Assembly (NCBI RefSeq): GCF_000737245.1
Contig: NZ_JPQU01000011.1
Coordinates: 1 to 64,000, forward strand
Source of the DNA: Pseudomonas syringae
Lineage (GTDB): Bacteria > Pseudomonadota > Gammaproteobacteria > Pseudomonadales > Pseudomonadaceae
Length of the DNA: 64,000 bases
Direction: 5' to 3'
Shown in pieces: positions 1 to 9,995 of this stretch. The notes beneath the pieces are model-generated. The model did not search any database, was not told where the DNA came from, and was given only the letters and a program-made list of their open reading frames with translations. Each line of letters starts with the position of its first letter. Within the stretch, counting starts at the first letter, position 1. Both the position numbers and the translations under genes were made by a program.

Positions 1-40
1 AAGATGGCATTTCAGACGATAAATATCGGATGGATGTACT

Positions 41-110
41 GGCCTCTTCCCGGCTAAAGCCGGTCCCACGTCATCGCGCCAATATTGAGACCAAGCACCG
101 CTCCCACAGA
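41..110. repeat. Composite degenerate REP element
   Basis: Two REP right halves lie in the same orientation instead of facing each other. The first (41-70) carries CGGCTAAAGCCGGTCCCACG, the arm of the family seen intact at 4071-4166. The second (91-110) carries CAAGCACCGCTCCCACAG, the arm of the family seen at 9671-9761. This looks like a recombinant or decayed remnant, not a complete REPIN. Confidence 0.6.
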
Positions 111-193
111 GATCGAATTCCTCCAGACCATGTGTTGATCTTTCCTGCTCAAAATAGCGCTAATATCCAGCCTGTTTTGAGCGGAGAGCAAAG

Positions 194-1090
194 ATGAAAG
201 CCCGATCCGATGAGTTGCAGGTGTTTGTCTCGGTGATCGAGAGCGGTTCGATTTCTGCGGCGGCCGAGCAGGTCGGTCAGACGCCGTCGGCCATCAGCCG
301 GACGCTCTCGCGCCTGGAAGCCAAGCTGGAAACCACGCTGATCAACCGCACCACGCGGCGCATGGATCTGACGGAAGAGGGTAAATATTTCCTTGAGCGA
401 GCTCGGCAGATTCTGGCGCAAATGGAGGATCTGGAAGAGCATTTGTCGCTGCGACACCAGACCCCGGCCGGACGTCTGCGCATCAATGCGGCGTTCCCCT
501 TCATGCTGCACTCGGTGGTGCCCTACGTGGCCGAGTTTCGTCAGCGTTATCCCGACATTCAGCTGGAGCTCAACAGCAACGATGTGATCATCGATCTGCT
601 GGAGCAAAGTACCGACATCGCCATCCGCATTGGGGCACTGGCCGACTCGACTTTGCATGCTCGTTACCTGGGCAGTAGCCCGCTGAATATTCTGGCAAGT
701 TCGGCCTACCTCGAACGCCACGGCACCCCCAAGACCGTGGCGGCCCTGACCGAGCATGTGCTGCTGGGCTTCACCCAGACCGAAACCCTCAACCACTGGC
801 CGCTGCGTCACGCCGACGGTGATCGTCTGCTGATCCAGCCAGCCATTGCCGCCTCCAGTGGCGAGACCCTGCGTCAACTGGCGCTGGCGGGGGAGGGCAT
901 TGTCTGCCTGTCGCATTTCATGACCCATGAAGACATCCGCCTGGGCCACCTGCAAGTCATCCTGAGCGCCGCGAGCAGCCAGCAGCGCCAACCGATCCAC
1001 GCGGTGTACTACCGCAACTCGCAACTGGCGCTGCGGATTCAATGCTTTCTGGATTTCATTCAGGAAAAGATGAAGGGGTATGTGGTTTAA
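194..1090 (+). CDS. LysR-family transcriptional regulator
   Basis: This 298-residue protein has the standard LysR layout. The N-terminal winged helix-turn-helix is at about residues 5-62, with the typical stretch SISAAAEQVGQTPSAISRTL followed by LEAKL and TTRRMDLTEEG. A periplasmic-binding-like co-inducer domain follows from about residue 90 and opens with the usual GRLRINA segment. The ATG is preceded by GGAGAGCAAAG, which supports this start. The sequence is closest in style to the DmlR/YafC-like group of Pseudomonas regulators. LysR proteins usually control a neighbouring gene; the SDR gene 275 bp downstream on the same strand is a candidate target, but there is no divergent partner inside the window, so the target and inducer cannot be stated. 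Confidence 0.9.
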   Translation: MKARSDELQVFVSVIESGSISAAAEQVGQTPSAISRTLSRLEAKLETTLINRTTRRMDLTEEGKYFLERARQILAQMEDLEEHLSLRHQTPAGRLRINAAFPFMLHSVVPYVAEFRQRYPDIQLELNSNDVIIDLLEQSTDIAIRIGALADSTLHARYLGSSPLNILASSAYLERHGTPKTVAALTEHVLLGFTQTETLNHWPLRHADGDRLLIQPAIAASSGETLRQLALAGEGIVCLSHFMTHEDIRLGHLQVILSAASSQQRQPIHAVYYRNSQLALRIQCFLDFIQEKMKGYVV

Positions 1091-1119
1091 CGATTAGCTG
1101 ATTGTTTGCGCAACACCTC

Positions 1120-1211
1120 GTGGGAGCGAATTCATTCGCGAAGAGGCCGGTATATTCGGCGTATCCTTATCGGTCTTAACATTGCATTCGCGAATAAATT
1201 CGCTCCCACAG
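1120..1211. repeat. REPIN (GTGGGAGCGAATTCATTCGC family)
   Basis: Two inverted REP arms, GTGGGAGCGAATTCATTCGC and its near complement ending in TTCGCTCCCAC, flank a spacer of about 45 bp. It sits between the LysR and SDR genes and may form a long cruciform or stem in RNA. Confidence 0.85.
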
Positions 1212-1365
1212 GTCGGAGACCTGCCTGTGTCATCAAGGAATTCGGTAATTTAGTTGCGCTTTGATTCGTGCGCACAGCGCAAAAGCGATTTAACCAAACC
1301 TGCCTTTTTCCGCATCAATCCCGCGCCGATACTGAACCCATCATCTATCGACAGTGGGAGTCACC

Positions 1366-2259
1366 ATGAACGTATTCATCACAGGTTCCGCAGGTTTCAT
1401 CGGTGGCTCCATCGCCACCGGTCTCGTCCAGCGCGGCCATCAGGTCACCGGCCTGGTGCGCAGTGCCGAGCAGGCTGATGAAATGCTCGCCCTCGGTATC
1501 ACTCCGGTCGTCGGCACTCTGGACGACAGTGCGCTATTGACCGAACACGCCGCCAAAGCCGACGCTGTGATCAACGCCGCGAGCAGTGATCATCGCGGCG
1601 CGGTCGAGGCATTGATTGCGGGCCTGAAGGGGTCGAACAAAGTCTTCCTGCATACCAGCGGCTCGAGCATTGTTGGCGATGCATCCGGCGGCAAGGCCAG
1701 CGACATCATCTATTACGAAGGTCAGCTGCCTGAGCCAACGCCCGATAAAGCCGCGCGGGTGGCCATCGACAATCTGGTGCTGGATGCCGCCAAAGAGGGT
1801 GTCAATTCGGCAGTCATCTGCAACACCCTGATTTACGGTCACAGCCTGGGTGTTAAGCGCGACAGCGTGCAGTTGCCGCGTCTGCTCAAGCAGGCCCGCA
1901 AAAGTGACGTCGTGCGCCATGTCGGGCCGGGCCTGAACATCTGGTCCAACGTGCATATCGAAGATGTCGTCGAGCTATACGCCCTGGCGCTGGAAAAGAA
2001 TCAGCCGGGCACCTTCTACTTTGTTGAAAGTGGTGAAGCTTCGTTTGTCGCCATGAGCACCGCCATCGCCAAGGCATTGAAGCTGGCAGTGACCCAAAGC
2101 TGGCCGCTCAAGGATGCCGAGGCTGAATGGGGTTATGAAATGGCCAATTACGGTCTGGGCTCCAATAGCCGGGTGCGCGGCAAGAACGCCCGTGAGTTGC
2201 TGGGCTGGGTGCCAAAGCGCACCTCGGTGGTTGATTGGATTCTTGACGAGATGGTCTGA
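1366..2259 (+). CDS. NAD(P)-dependent epimerase/dehydratase, atypical SDR
   Basis: The 297-residue product starts with a Rossmann fold. The nucleotide-binding motif TGSAGFIGG is at residues 5-13, and GTLDD and the VINAASSD segment follow at the positions expected for extended/atypical SDRs. The end of strand 4 reads HTSGSSIVG, and the usual YxxxK catalytic pair is not clear, so the chemistry could be a reductase, an epimerase-like reaction or a non-catalytic NAD(P) sensor. I chose ATG 1366 because GTGGGAG lies 5 bases upstream; an in-frame GTG at 1354 would lie inside that ribosome binding site. The gene is followed at once by an intrinsic terminator, so it is probably monocistronic. Substrate unknown. 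Confidence 0.85.
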   Translation: MNVFITGSAGFIGGSIATGLVQRGHQVTGLVRSAEQADEMLALGITPVVGTLDDSALLTEHAAKADAVINAASSDHRGAVEALIAGLKGSNKVFLHTSGSSIVGDASGGKASDIIYYEGQLPEPTPDKAARVAIDNLVLDAAKEGVNSAVICNTLIYGHSLGVKRDSVQLPRLLKQARKSDVVRHVGPGLNIWSNVHIEDVVELYALALEKNQPGTFYFVESGEASFVAMSTAIAKALKLAVTQSWPLKDAEAEWGYEMANYGLGSNSRVRGKNARELLGWVPKRTSVVDWILDEMV

Positions 2260-2286
2260 GCCCTGAGCGACTATTGATTGTCAGAA

Positions 2287-2312
2287 AACGGCCACCTTCG
2301 GGTGGTCGTTTG
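2287..2312 (+). terminator. Intrinsic terminator after the SDR gene
   Basis: A 10-bp stem (AACGGCCACC / GGTGGTCGTT, one G-U pair) closed by a TTCG tetraloop and followed by a weak T-rich stretch (TGCGTTTG). It lies 27 bp past the SDR stop codon. Confidence 0.75.
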
Positions 2313-2374
2313 CGTTTGTGCCCGTCCTGGTCATTACTGATTGCGGTCTGTTCTGCAAACAATAAGGAAGCCTC

Positions 2375-4042
2375 ATGCGCCTGATCATCTTCAAGACCCT
2401 GGCCCTGTCAGCGGCAATCATCAGTTCTTCTGCCGCGTTTGCCGTGACGCTGGAAGGCGGTGCGGTCGCCTCGCCGGACGAGTACGGCGCCAAGGTGGCG
2501 GCGGATATTCTTCGTAAAGGCGGCAACGCGGTGGACGCCGCGGTCGCCACCGCCTTCACCCTGGCGGTGACTTATCCCGAAGCCGGGAATATCGGCGGCG
2601 GAGGGTTCATGACGCTGTTCATGGATGGCAAACCGTATTTTCTCGATTACCGCGAGACCGCGCCCAAGGCCGCGAGCCGCAACATGTATCTGGACGAAAA
2701 GGGTGAGGTCATCGAGAACATGAGCCTGGTGGGTGCCCGGGCGGCTGGCGTACCCGGGACAGTGATGGGGCTGTGGGATGCCCACGAAAAATTCGGCAAA
2801 TTACCCTGGGCCGAATTGCTGACCCCGGCCATCGTCTACGCGCGCAACGGCTTCAAAGTGGCCGAGAAACAATACATGTATCGCCAGGAAGCCCTGGAAC
2901 TCTTCAAGGGAACGACTAACTTCAACGATTATTTCGGCAGCATGAAAGTGGGTGAAGTCCTTCGTCAGCCCGAGCTGGCGAAAACCCTTGAACGCATTGC
3001 CGACAAGGGCGCCAAAGAGTTTTACGAGGGCCAGACCGCTGATCTGCTGGTCAAGCAGATGGAGCAAGACAAAGGCCTGATCACCAAACAGGATCTGGCC
3101 GAGTACAAAGCCATCTGGCGCAAACCTCTGCATGTGAACTGGCGCGGTAACACCTTGTACACCGCGCCGCTGCCCAGCTCCGGCGGCGTGGCGCTGGCGC
3201 AGTTGATCGGCATCAAGGAGCTGCGCGCCGATGACTTCAAAGGTGTCGAGCTCAACTCATCACGTTATATCCACTTGTTGGCGGAAATCGAAAAAAGGGT
3301 GTTTGCCGATCGGGCCGATTATCTTGGCGATCCGCAATTTACCAAGGCCCCGGTCACTGAGTTGACTGACGCCAGCTATCTCGCCACGCGCGCCAACGAG
3401 ATCAACCCGACGGCCATCTCACCGACCGAGAACATCAAGCCAGGCCTTGAGCCGCACCAGACGACGCACTTCTCCATCGTCGACAAGCAGGGCAATGCGG
3501 TCAGCAACACTTACACCCTGAACTGGGATTACGGCAGCGGTGTGGTGGTCAAGGGCGCAGGCTTCTTGCTCAACGATGAAATGGACGACTTCAGCTCCAA
3601 GCCTGGCGTGGCCAATGCCTTTGGCGTGGTGGGGGGCAGCGCCAATGCCATCGAGCCGGGCAAGCGCATGCTGTCTTCCATGAGTCCCAGCCTGGTGACC
3701 CGTGACGGGCAAGTGACGCTGGTGCTGGGCACACCGGGTGGTTCGCGGATTTTTACCTCGATCTTCCAGGTGCTTAACAACATCTATGACTACAACCTGC
3801 CACTTAAAGAGGCGGTTGGCGCCCAGCGCGTGCATCACCAATTGCTGCCCAAGGACACTATTTACTACGACGCTTACGCGCCACTGACCGGCAAGCCTGC
3901 CGAAGAGTTGAAGGCAATGGGCTACAAGCTGGAAGACCAGGGTTGGGAGATGGGCAATGTGCAGGCGATCAAGGTCGACGGCACGAAGCTGGAGACGGCG
4001 TCCGACCCAAGGGGCAGGGGAGTGGGGATGGTGGTGAAGTAG
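2375..4042 (+). CDS. ggt: Gamma-glutamyltransferase (periplasmic)
   Basis: This is a 555-residue gamma-glutamyltranspeptidase, close to the usual length of about 580. A Sec signal peptide covers residues 1-23 and ends in AAFA. The large subunit has GGNAVDAAVATAFTLAV and the substrate-binding YRETAP motif. The autoprocessing site is visible as Q-T-T-H-F-S: Thr363 should become the N-terminal nucleophile of the small subunit. After it come the conserved DYGSG, LNDEMDDF and SSMSPS segments and the ASDPRGRG tail. The enzyme cleaves or transfers the gamma-glutamyl group of glutathione and gamma-glutamyl amides in the periplasm. ATG 2375 has AAGGAAG eight bases upstream. It stands alone between a terminator and a REPIN. 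Confidence 0.96.
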   Translation: MRLIIFKTLALSAAIISSSAAFAVTLEGGAVASPDEYGAKVAADILRKGGNAVDAAVATAFTLAVTYPEAGNIGGGGFMTLFMDGKPYFLDYRETAPKAASRNMYLDEKGEVIENMSLVGARAAGVPGTVMGLWDAHEKFGKLPWAELLTPAIVYARNGFKVAEKQYMYRQEALELFKGTTNFNDYFGSMKVGEVLRQPELAKTLERIADKGAKEFYEGQTADLLVKQMEQDKGLITKQDLAEYKAIWRKPLHVNWRGNTLYTAPLPSSGGVALAQLIGIKELRADDFKGVELNSSRYIHLLAEIEKRVFADRADYLGDPQFTKAPVTELTDASYLATRANEINPTAISPTENIKPGLEPHQTTHFSIVDKQGNAVSNTYTLNWDYGSGVVVKGAGFLLNDEMDDFSSKPGVANAFGVVGGSANAIEPGKRMLSSMSPSLVTRDGQVTLVLGTPGGSRIFTSIFQVLNNIYDYNLPLKEAVGAQRVHHQLLPKDTIYYDAYAPLTGKPAEELKAMGYKLEDQGWEMGNVQAIKVDGTKLETASDPRGRGVGMVVK

Positions 4043-4070
4043 TCAGGTGTCTGCCCGCAAGCGGATGTGA

Positions 4071-4166
4071 CGACGTGGGACCGGCTTTAGCCGGGAAGAG
4101 GCCAGTACATCCAATACATATTGATGACTGAAATGCCGCCTTCCCGGCTAAAGCCGGTCCCACGTC
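4071..4166. repeat. REPIN (GTGGGACCGGCTTTAGCCGG family)
   Basis: Two complete inverted arms, CGTGGGACCGGCTTTAGCCG and its complement ending GGTCCCACG, enclose a spacer of about 45 bp. It lies between the convergent ggt and prfC genes, a typical REPIN position. Confidence 0.9.
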
Positions 4167-4198
4167 TTCACCACCCTGGGGAGCAGTGCTATCAGCTA

Positions 4199-5782
<1,584 letters not shown>

Positions 5783-5802
5783 GGGAAATCGCCTGGCAGG
5801 TG

Positions 5803-6126
5803 AGTCAAAAAAGGGCGCAGATTATAGCCTAAGTCGAGGCAATAACCGTACCGTTCAGTAGATGCGCAATGGCCAATTAGCATCTTTTATGGGAACCTTT
5901 CAGATCGTGGAGACGTCCATTCCCCCGTCAAGGCCAGTAAAACGGCCAACGTCAGGGGCTGAATCATCAGCATGTTGGCTTGACGAAGCTGCGCTAATGG
6001 CTTGTGTTTTCGCCGAGGGCAACCTCAACGGCGACCCACCCGCTGCTCTTCGCGAACGTTATTCCTGATCACCTGCAAGGGTCGGTCACGGCAACGCGTT
6101 CGCCGACTGAAATAAGGAGTCCGCCT
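5803..6126. other. Intergenic region upstream of the OpuC-type operon
   Basis: This stretch separates the divergent prfC and transporter genes and must hold both promoters. I see no REP element and no convincing gene in it. The only clear signal is AAGGAG at 6114-6119, the ribosome binding site for the GTG start at 6127. An in-frame ATG at 6004 exists but lacks such a site and would add 41 non-conserved-looking residues. Confidence 0.5.
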
Positions 6127-6840
6127 GTGGCTAATCGCTATGGCAAGGGGCTGATTGGAGGTGCGGTTGTTATCGCACTCCTGGCCCTGCTGATCCACTG
6201 GATCGGCATAAGTACCATCAAACAATACCAGGATGACCTGCTGTTCTATCTGCAAGCTCACCTGATTCTGGTTCTGGTTTCAATGTTGGCGGCCCTGGTG
6301 GTCGGGATCCCGGCGGGCATTGCCCTTAGCCGACCAAGCATGGTTGGCCGCGCCGAACGCTTCATGCAGATCTTCAACATTGGCAACACCGTTCCACCTC
6401 TCGCCGTTTTGGCCATTGCCCTCGGGATTCTCGGGATCGGCAGCGGGCCAGCCATCTTCGCTCTGTTCCTTGCCTCGCTGTTGCCTATCGTGCGCAACAC
6501 CTACGAAGGCCTGAAAAACGTTCAAGGTTCCCTCAAGGAAGCAGCCACCGGCATCGGCATGACTCCGCGTCAGGTCCTGTGGCGGGTCGAATTACCCAAC
6601 GCCGTGCCGATCATCGTCGGCGGTGTGCGGGTCGCACTGGCGATCAACGTCGGTACCGCGCCTTTGGCCTTTCTCATCGGCGCCAACAGCCTCGGCAGCC
6701 TGATTTTCCCTGGCATCGCCCTGAACAATCAGCCGCAACTCGTGCTTGGCGCGGTATGTACCGCACTGCTGGCATTGCTGCTCGATGGTCTGGTGACACT
6801 CGCCAGTCGTACCTGGCTGGAACGCGGCCTGACTCGCTGA
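6127..6840 (+). CDS. OpuC-type ABC transporter permease (first)
   Basis: This 237-residue inner-membrane protein has about five or six transmembrane helices and the BPD_transp_1 signature EAATGIGMTPRQVLWRVELP, which is the loop that contacts the ATPase. It belongs to the glycine betaine/carnitine/choline (OpuC/YehW-Y type) family. I chose GTG 6127, with AAGGAG seven bases upstream, over the longer ATG frame at 6004. It is the first gene of a four-gene operon ordered permease, binding protein, permease, ATPase, with short gaps of 14 and 13 bp and a 4-bp overlap at the end. It is probably induced by high osmolarity or by substrate, but no operator is evident. Confidence 0.9.
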   Translation: MANRYGKGLIGGAVVIALLALLIHWIGISTIKQYQDDLLFYLQAHLILVLVSMLAALVVGIPAGIALSRPSMVGRAERFMQIFNIGNTVPPLAVLAIALGILGIGSGPAIFALFLASLLPIVRNTYEGLKNVQGSLKEAATGIGMTPRQVLWRVELPNAVPIIVGGVRVALAINVGTAPLAFLIGANSLGSLIFPGIALNNQPQLVLGAVCTALLALLLDGLVTLASRTWLERGLTR

Positions 6841-6854
6841 GCGAAGGAAATCCA

Positions 6855-7748
6855 ATGAAAAGATTATGCTTGTTTCTAGGCTTTGCCGTGCTGTTCCCGG
6901 TATTTGCCCAAGCGGCCGATAAGCCGCTGTTACGGATTGGTGCCCGGGTGTTTACCGAGCAAACCATCCTTGCTGAAATCACCGCGCAATACTTGCGTAC
7001 CAAGAACTACGACGTGCAAATCACCGGCGGTCTGGGCAGCAACCTGGCCCGTAGCGCACAGGAAAGCGGTCAGCTCGACATGTTGTGGGAATACACCGGC
7101 GTTTCGCTCGTGTCGTACAACCACATCGATGAAAAACTCGACAGCGAACAAACCTACGCTCGTGTGAAAGAAGTCGACGCGAAGAAAGGCCTGGTCTGGC
7201 TTTCTCCATCGAAATTCAACAACACCTACGCATTGGCACTGCCGAAGAAAGTGGCGGACAAATATCCGCAGGTCAACACCATGACCGACCTGACCAAAGT
7301 CCTCAAAGACGAAGCCAAAGAGGGTCATGTCGTAGCGCTGGACACCGAGTTCGCCAACCGTTCTGACGGTCTGGTCGGCATGGTCAAGCATTACGACATG
7401 AATCTCGATCGTGAGAACACCCGGCAGATGGACGCCGGCCTGGTCTACACCGCGCTGCGCAATGGTCAGGTTTTTGCCGGGCTGGTCTACACCACCGACG
7501 GTCGCCTGAACGCCTTCAAGCTCAAAGTGCTGGAAGACGACAAGCATTACTTCCCGGACTACACCGCTGCTCCGGTGATCCGCAAGGAGTATCTGGACAA
7601 GCATCCGGACATCGCCACGTTGCTCAAGCCGCTGGCTGATCTGCTGGATAGCCAGACCATGATCGATCTTAACGCTCGCATCGACGTGGATCATGAAAGC
7701 CCGTCCACCGTTGCCGCAGATTTCCTGCGCCAGCATCCACTCAATTAA
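6855..7748 (+). CDS. OpuC-type substrate-binding protein (quaternary amine)
   Basis: The 297-residue product starts with a cleavable signal peptide (residues 1-20, ending FAQAA). The mature part begins with LRIGARVFTEQTILAEI, a hallmark of the OpuAC/ProX-like binding proteins of the OpuC/OsmF branch. Later segments GGLGSNLARSAQ, MLWEYTGVS and DGRLNAFKL are typical of this family. It should bind glycine betaine, choline, carnitine or a related solute in the periplasm and deliver it to the two flanking permeases. Exact specificity cannot be read from sequence. ATG 6855 has GAAGGAAA upstream. Confidence 0.92.
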   Translation: MKRLCLFLGFAVLFPVFAQAADKPLLRIGARVFTEQTILAEITAQYLRTKNYDVQITGGLGSNLARSAQESGQLDMLWEYTGVSLVSYNHIDEKLDSEQTYARVKEVDAKKGLVWLSPSKFNNTYALALPKKVADKYPQVNTMTDLTKVLKDEAKEGHVVALDTEFANRSDGLVGMVKHYDMNLDRENTRQMDAGLVYTALRNGQVFAGLVYTTDGRLNAFKLKVLEDDKHYFPDYTAAPVIRKEYLDKHPDIATLLKPLADLLDSQTMIDLNARIDVDHESPSTVAADFLRQHPLN

Positions 7749-7761
7749 GGAAGGAGACGAC

Positions 7762-8415
7762 ATGAGTTTTTTTAGCGTTTTCTCCCAGCTGGACTGGAAT
7801 CAGGTTATTCACCTGACCTTGCAGCACATCACCCTGGTTGGCATCGCAGTAACACTGGCGATCCTGGTCGGCGTCCCGTTGGGCGTACTGATGACCCGCT
7901 TCCCGGCACTCGCCGGTCCACTGCAGGCCAGCGCCACCGTGCTGCTGACCGTGCCGTCGATTGCCCTGTTCGGTCTGCTGCTGCCGTTCTACTCCAAGTT
8001 CGGCCAGGGTCTGGGCCCGATGCCCGCGATCACAGCAGTGTTTCTCTACTCGCTGCTGCCGATCATGCGTAACACCTATCTTGCGCTGACCGGCGTCGAG
8101 CCCGGCATTCGCGAAGCCGCCAAAGGCATCGGCATGACCTTCGGCCAGCGCCTGCGCATGGTTGAACTGCCTATCGCGGTCCCGGTGATCCTCGCTGGCG
8201 TGCGTACTGCCGTGGTGATGAACATCGGCGTCATGACCATCGCTGCCACCATCGGCGCGGGCGGTCTGGGTGTACTTATTCTTGCTTCAATCAGCCGCAG
8301 CGATATGTCGATGCTGATCGTCGGCGCGGTACTGGTCAGTATTCTGGCCATCATCGCTGACCTTCTCTTGCAATGGCTGCAACGTGCGCTGACTCCAAAA
8401 GGATTACTGAAATGA
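7762..8415 (+). CDS. OpuC-type ABC transporter permease (second)
   Basis: This 217-residue membrane protein carries the same coupling loop as the first permease (EAAKGIGMTFGQRLRMVELP), showing that both are paralogues that form the heterodimeric channel. Five or six hydrophobic segments are visible. ATG 7762 is preceded by AAGGAGACGAC, a strong ribosome binding site, whereas the frame is open upstream into the binding-protein gene. Its stop codon overlaps the start of the ATPase gene as ATGA, implying translational coupling. Confidence 0.92.
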   Translation: MSFFSVFSQLDWNQVIHLTLQHITLVGIAVTLAILVGVPLGVLMTRFPALAGPLQASATVLLTVPSIALFGLLLPFYSKFGQGLGPMPAITAVFLYSLLPIMRNTYLALTGVEPGIREAAKGIGMTFGQRLRMVELPIAVPVILAGVRTAVVMNIGVMTIAATIGAGGLGVLILASISRSDMSMLIVGAVLVSILAIIADLLLQWLQRALTPKGLLK

Positions 8416-9578
8416 TCGAACTACAGAACCTCTCGAAAACTTTCCAAAGCAACGGCAAAGAAGTGAAGGCTGTCGATTCGGTCAGCCTCACCGTCAACGA
8501 AGGCGAGATCTGCGTCTTCCTCGGCCCGTCGGGTTGCGGCAAGTCCACTACGCTGAAAATGATCAACCGCCTGATCATGCCGACCTCCGGCAAAGTGCTG
8601 ATCAACGGCGAAGACACCACCGGCCTGGACGAAGTGACCCTGCGTCGCAACATCGGCTACGTGATTCAGCAGATCGGCCTGTTTCCGAACATGACCATCG
8701 AAGAAAACATCGTGGTCGTGCCCAAATTGCTGGGCTGGGACGCCAAACGCTGCCACGACCGTGCTCGCGAGCTGATGAGCATGATCAAGCTGGAACCCAA
8801 GCAGTATCTGCATCGCTACCCGCGTGAACTGTCCGGTGGTCAGCAGCAGCGAATCGGCGTGATCCGTGCGCTGGCCGCTGATGCGCCTTTGCTGCTGATG
8901 GACGAACCCTTCGGTGCGGTCGACCCGATCAACCGCGAGATGATCCAGAACGAATTCTTCGAGATGCAGCGCGCGCTGAACAAGACCGTGATCATGGTCA
9001 GCCACGACATCGACGAAGCCATCAAGCTGGGCGACAAAATCGCGATCTTCCGTGCAGGCAAACTGCTGCAGATCGACCACCCGGACACCTTGCTGGCCCA
9101 TCCGGCAGACGAGTTCGTGTCGAGCTTCGTCGGTCAGGACAGCACCCTCAAGCGCCTGCTGTTGGTGAAAGCCGAAGACGCCGCCGACAACGCCCCGTCG
9201 GTCAGCCCGGAAACGCCAGTCGCCGATGCGCTGGAAGTGATGGACGAAAACGACCGTCGCTACATCGTCGTTACTGATGGCGAAAACAAAGCCATGGGTT
9301 ACGTGCGTCGTCGCGACTTGCATCGCCAGACCGGTGATTGCCTGCAGTTCCTGCGTCCCTTCAACGCGACTGCGGCCTACGACGAACACTTGCGCATCCT
9401 GCTGTCGCGCATGTACGAGTTCAACCGCTCGTGGCTGCCAGTGTTGGATGCCGAGAACGTATTCCTGGGTGAAGTGACGCAGGAATCCATCGCCGAGTAC
9501 CTGAGCTCGGGCCGTTCCCGTGGTGGCAAGACGAGTATTGTTTCGCCGGCTGACATTGTGGCTGAAGCACAGGCCTGA
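8412..9578 (+). CDS. OpuC-type ABC transporter ATPase with CBS domains
   Basis: The 388-residue protein has the ATPase domain first: Walker A GPSGCGKST at residues 38-46, signature LSGGQQQR, Walker B LLLMDEP and the SHDIDEA switch. Residues from about 260 to 375 form a pair of CBS-like repeats (for example VADALEVMDENDRRYIVVT and SRMYEFNRSWLPVLD), as in OpuA/OpuCA, where CBS modules sense ionic strength. It powers uptake of compatible solutes at the cytoplasmic face. Last gene of the operon; its ATG overlaps the upstream stop by 4 bp and an intrinsic terminator follows. Confidence 0.95.
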   Translation: MIELQNLSKTFQSNGKEVKAVDSVSLTVNEGEICVFLGPSGCGKSTTLKMINRLIMPTSGKVLINGEDTTGLDEVTLRRNIGYVIQQIGLFPNMTIEENIVVVPKLLGWDAKRCHDRARELMSMIKLEPKQYLHRYPRELSGGQQQRIGVIRALAADAPLLLMDEPFGAVDPINREMIQNEFFEMQRALNKTVIMVSHDIDEAIKLGDKIAIFRAGKLLQIDHPDTLLAHPADEFVSSFVGQDSTLKRLLLVKAEDAADNAPSVSPETPVADALEVMDENDRRYIVVTDGENKAMGYVRRRDLHRQTGDCLQFLRPFNATAAYDEHLRILLSRMYEFNRSWLPVLDAENVFLGEVTQESIAEYLSSGRSRGGKTSIVSPADIVAEAQA

Positions 9579-9586
9579 TCGAAAGC

Positions 9587-9616
9587 AAGCCCCGCGCTGC
9601 AATGGTGCGGGGCTTT
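9587..9616 (+). terminator. Intrinsic terminator of the OpuC-type operon
   Basis: AAGCCCCGC pairs with GCGGGGCTT around an 11-base loop, 8 bp after the ATPase stop codon, followed by a short T run. Confidence 0.75.
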
Positions 9617-9670
9617 CGGCATGCATCAAACTTTGCAGGAGCTACCGAAGGTTGCGAGTGGCAGTTTTCT

Positions 9671-9761
9671 GTGGGAGCGGTGCTTGCCCGCGATGAACGA
9701 TAACGCCGTTTGCCTGATGGATCGCGTCGCCTGTATCGCAGGCAAGCACCGCTCTCACAGG
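9671..9761. repeat. REPIN (GTGGGAGCGGTGCTTGCCCG family)
   Basis: Inverted arms GTGGGAGCGGTGCTTGCCCG and its complement (GCAAGCACCGCTCTCACAG, one mismatch), with a spacer of about 45 bp, between the transporter operon and the receptor gene. Confidence 0.88.
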
Positions 9762-9855
9762 ACTGATCTCACCACTCCCGAACGGGAGGCGCAGTTTTCC
9801 TTCACGACCCATAAATCCACCTCTTGTTCGGCGCATCGCAAACTTTCTTAGCAAC

Positions 9856-9870
9856 TGAGAACCATTAGTA
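9856..9870 (+). promoter_or_regulatory. Possible Fur box upstream of the siderophore receptor
   Basis: TGAGAACCATTAGTA matches the core TGATAATCATTATCA at 11 of 15 positions. It lies 125 bp before the receptor ATG, a sensible place for iron control. The match is partial and untested. Confidence 0.4.
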
Positions 9871-9995
9871 TTTACATGTCGATTCCCAACCACTAGCATG
9901 CGCACCACATGCGTACATGTCTGGTAGAGGGTTCTTCGGCATTTTCAGACCAGTCCTACAGGTGCGCCTCTCATCTCTATTTCTGGAATCTGACG

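Noticed and set aside
6579..6854. N-terminal extension of the OpuC-type binding protein into the permease gene
   Set aside because: It is the out-of-frame overlap with the permease; the signal peptide begins at ATG 6855 with a ribosome site.
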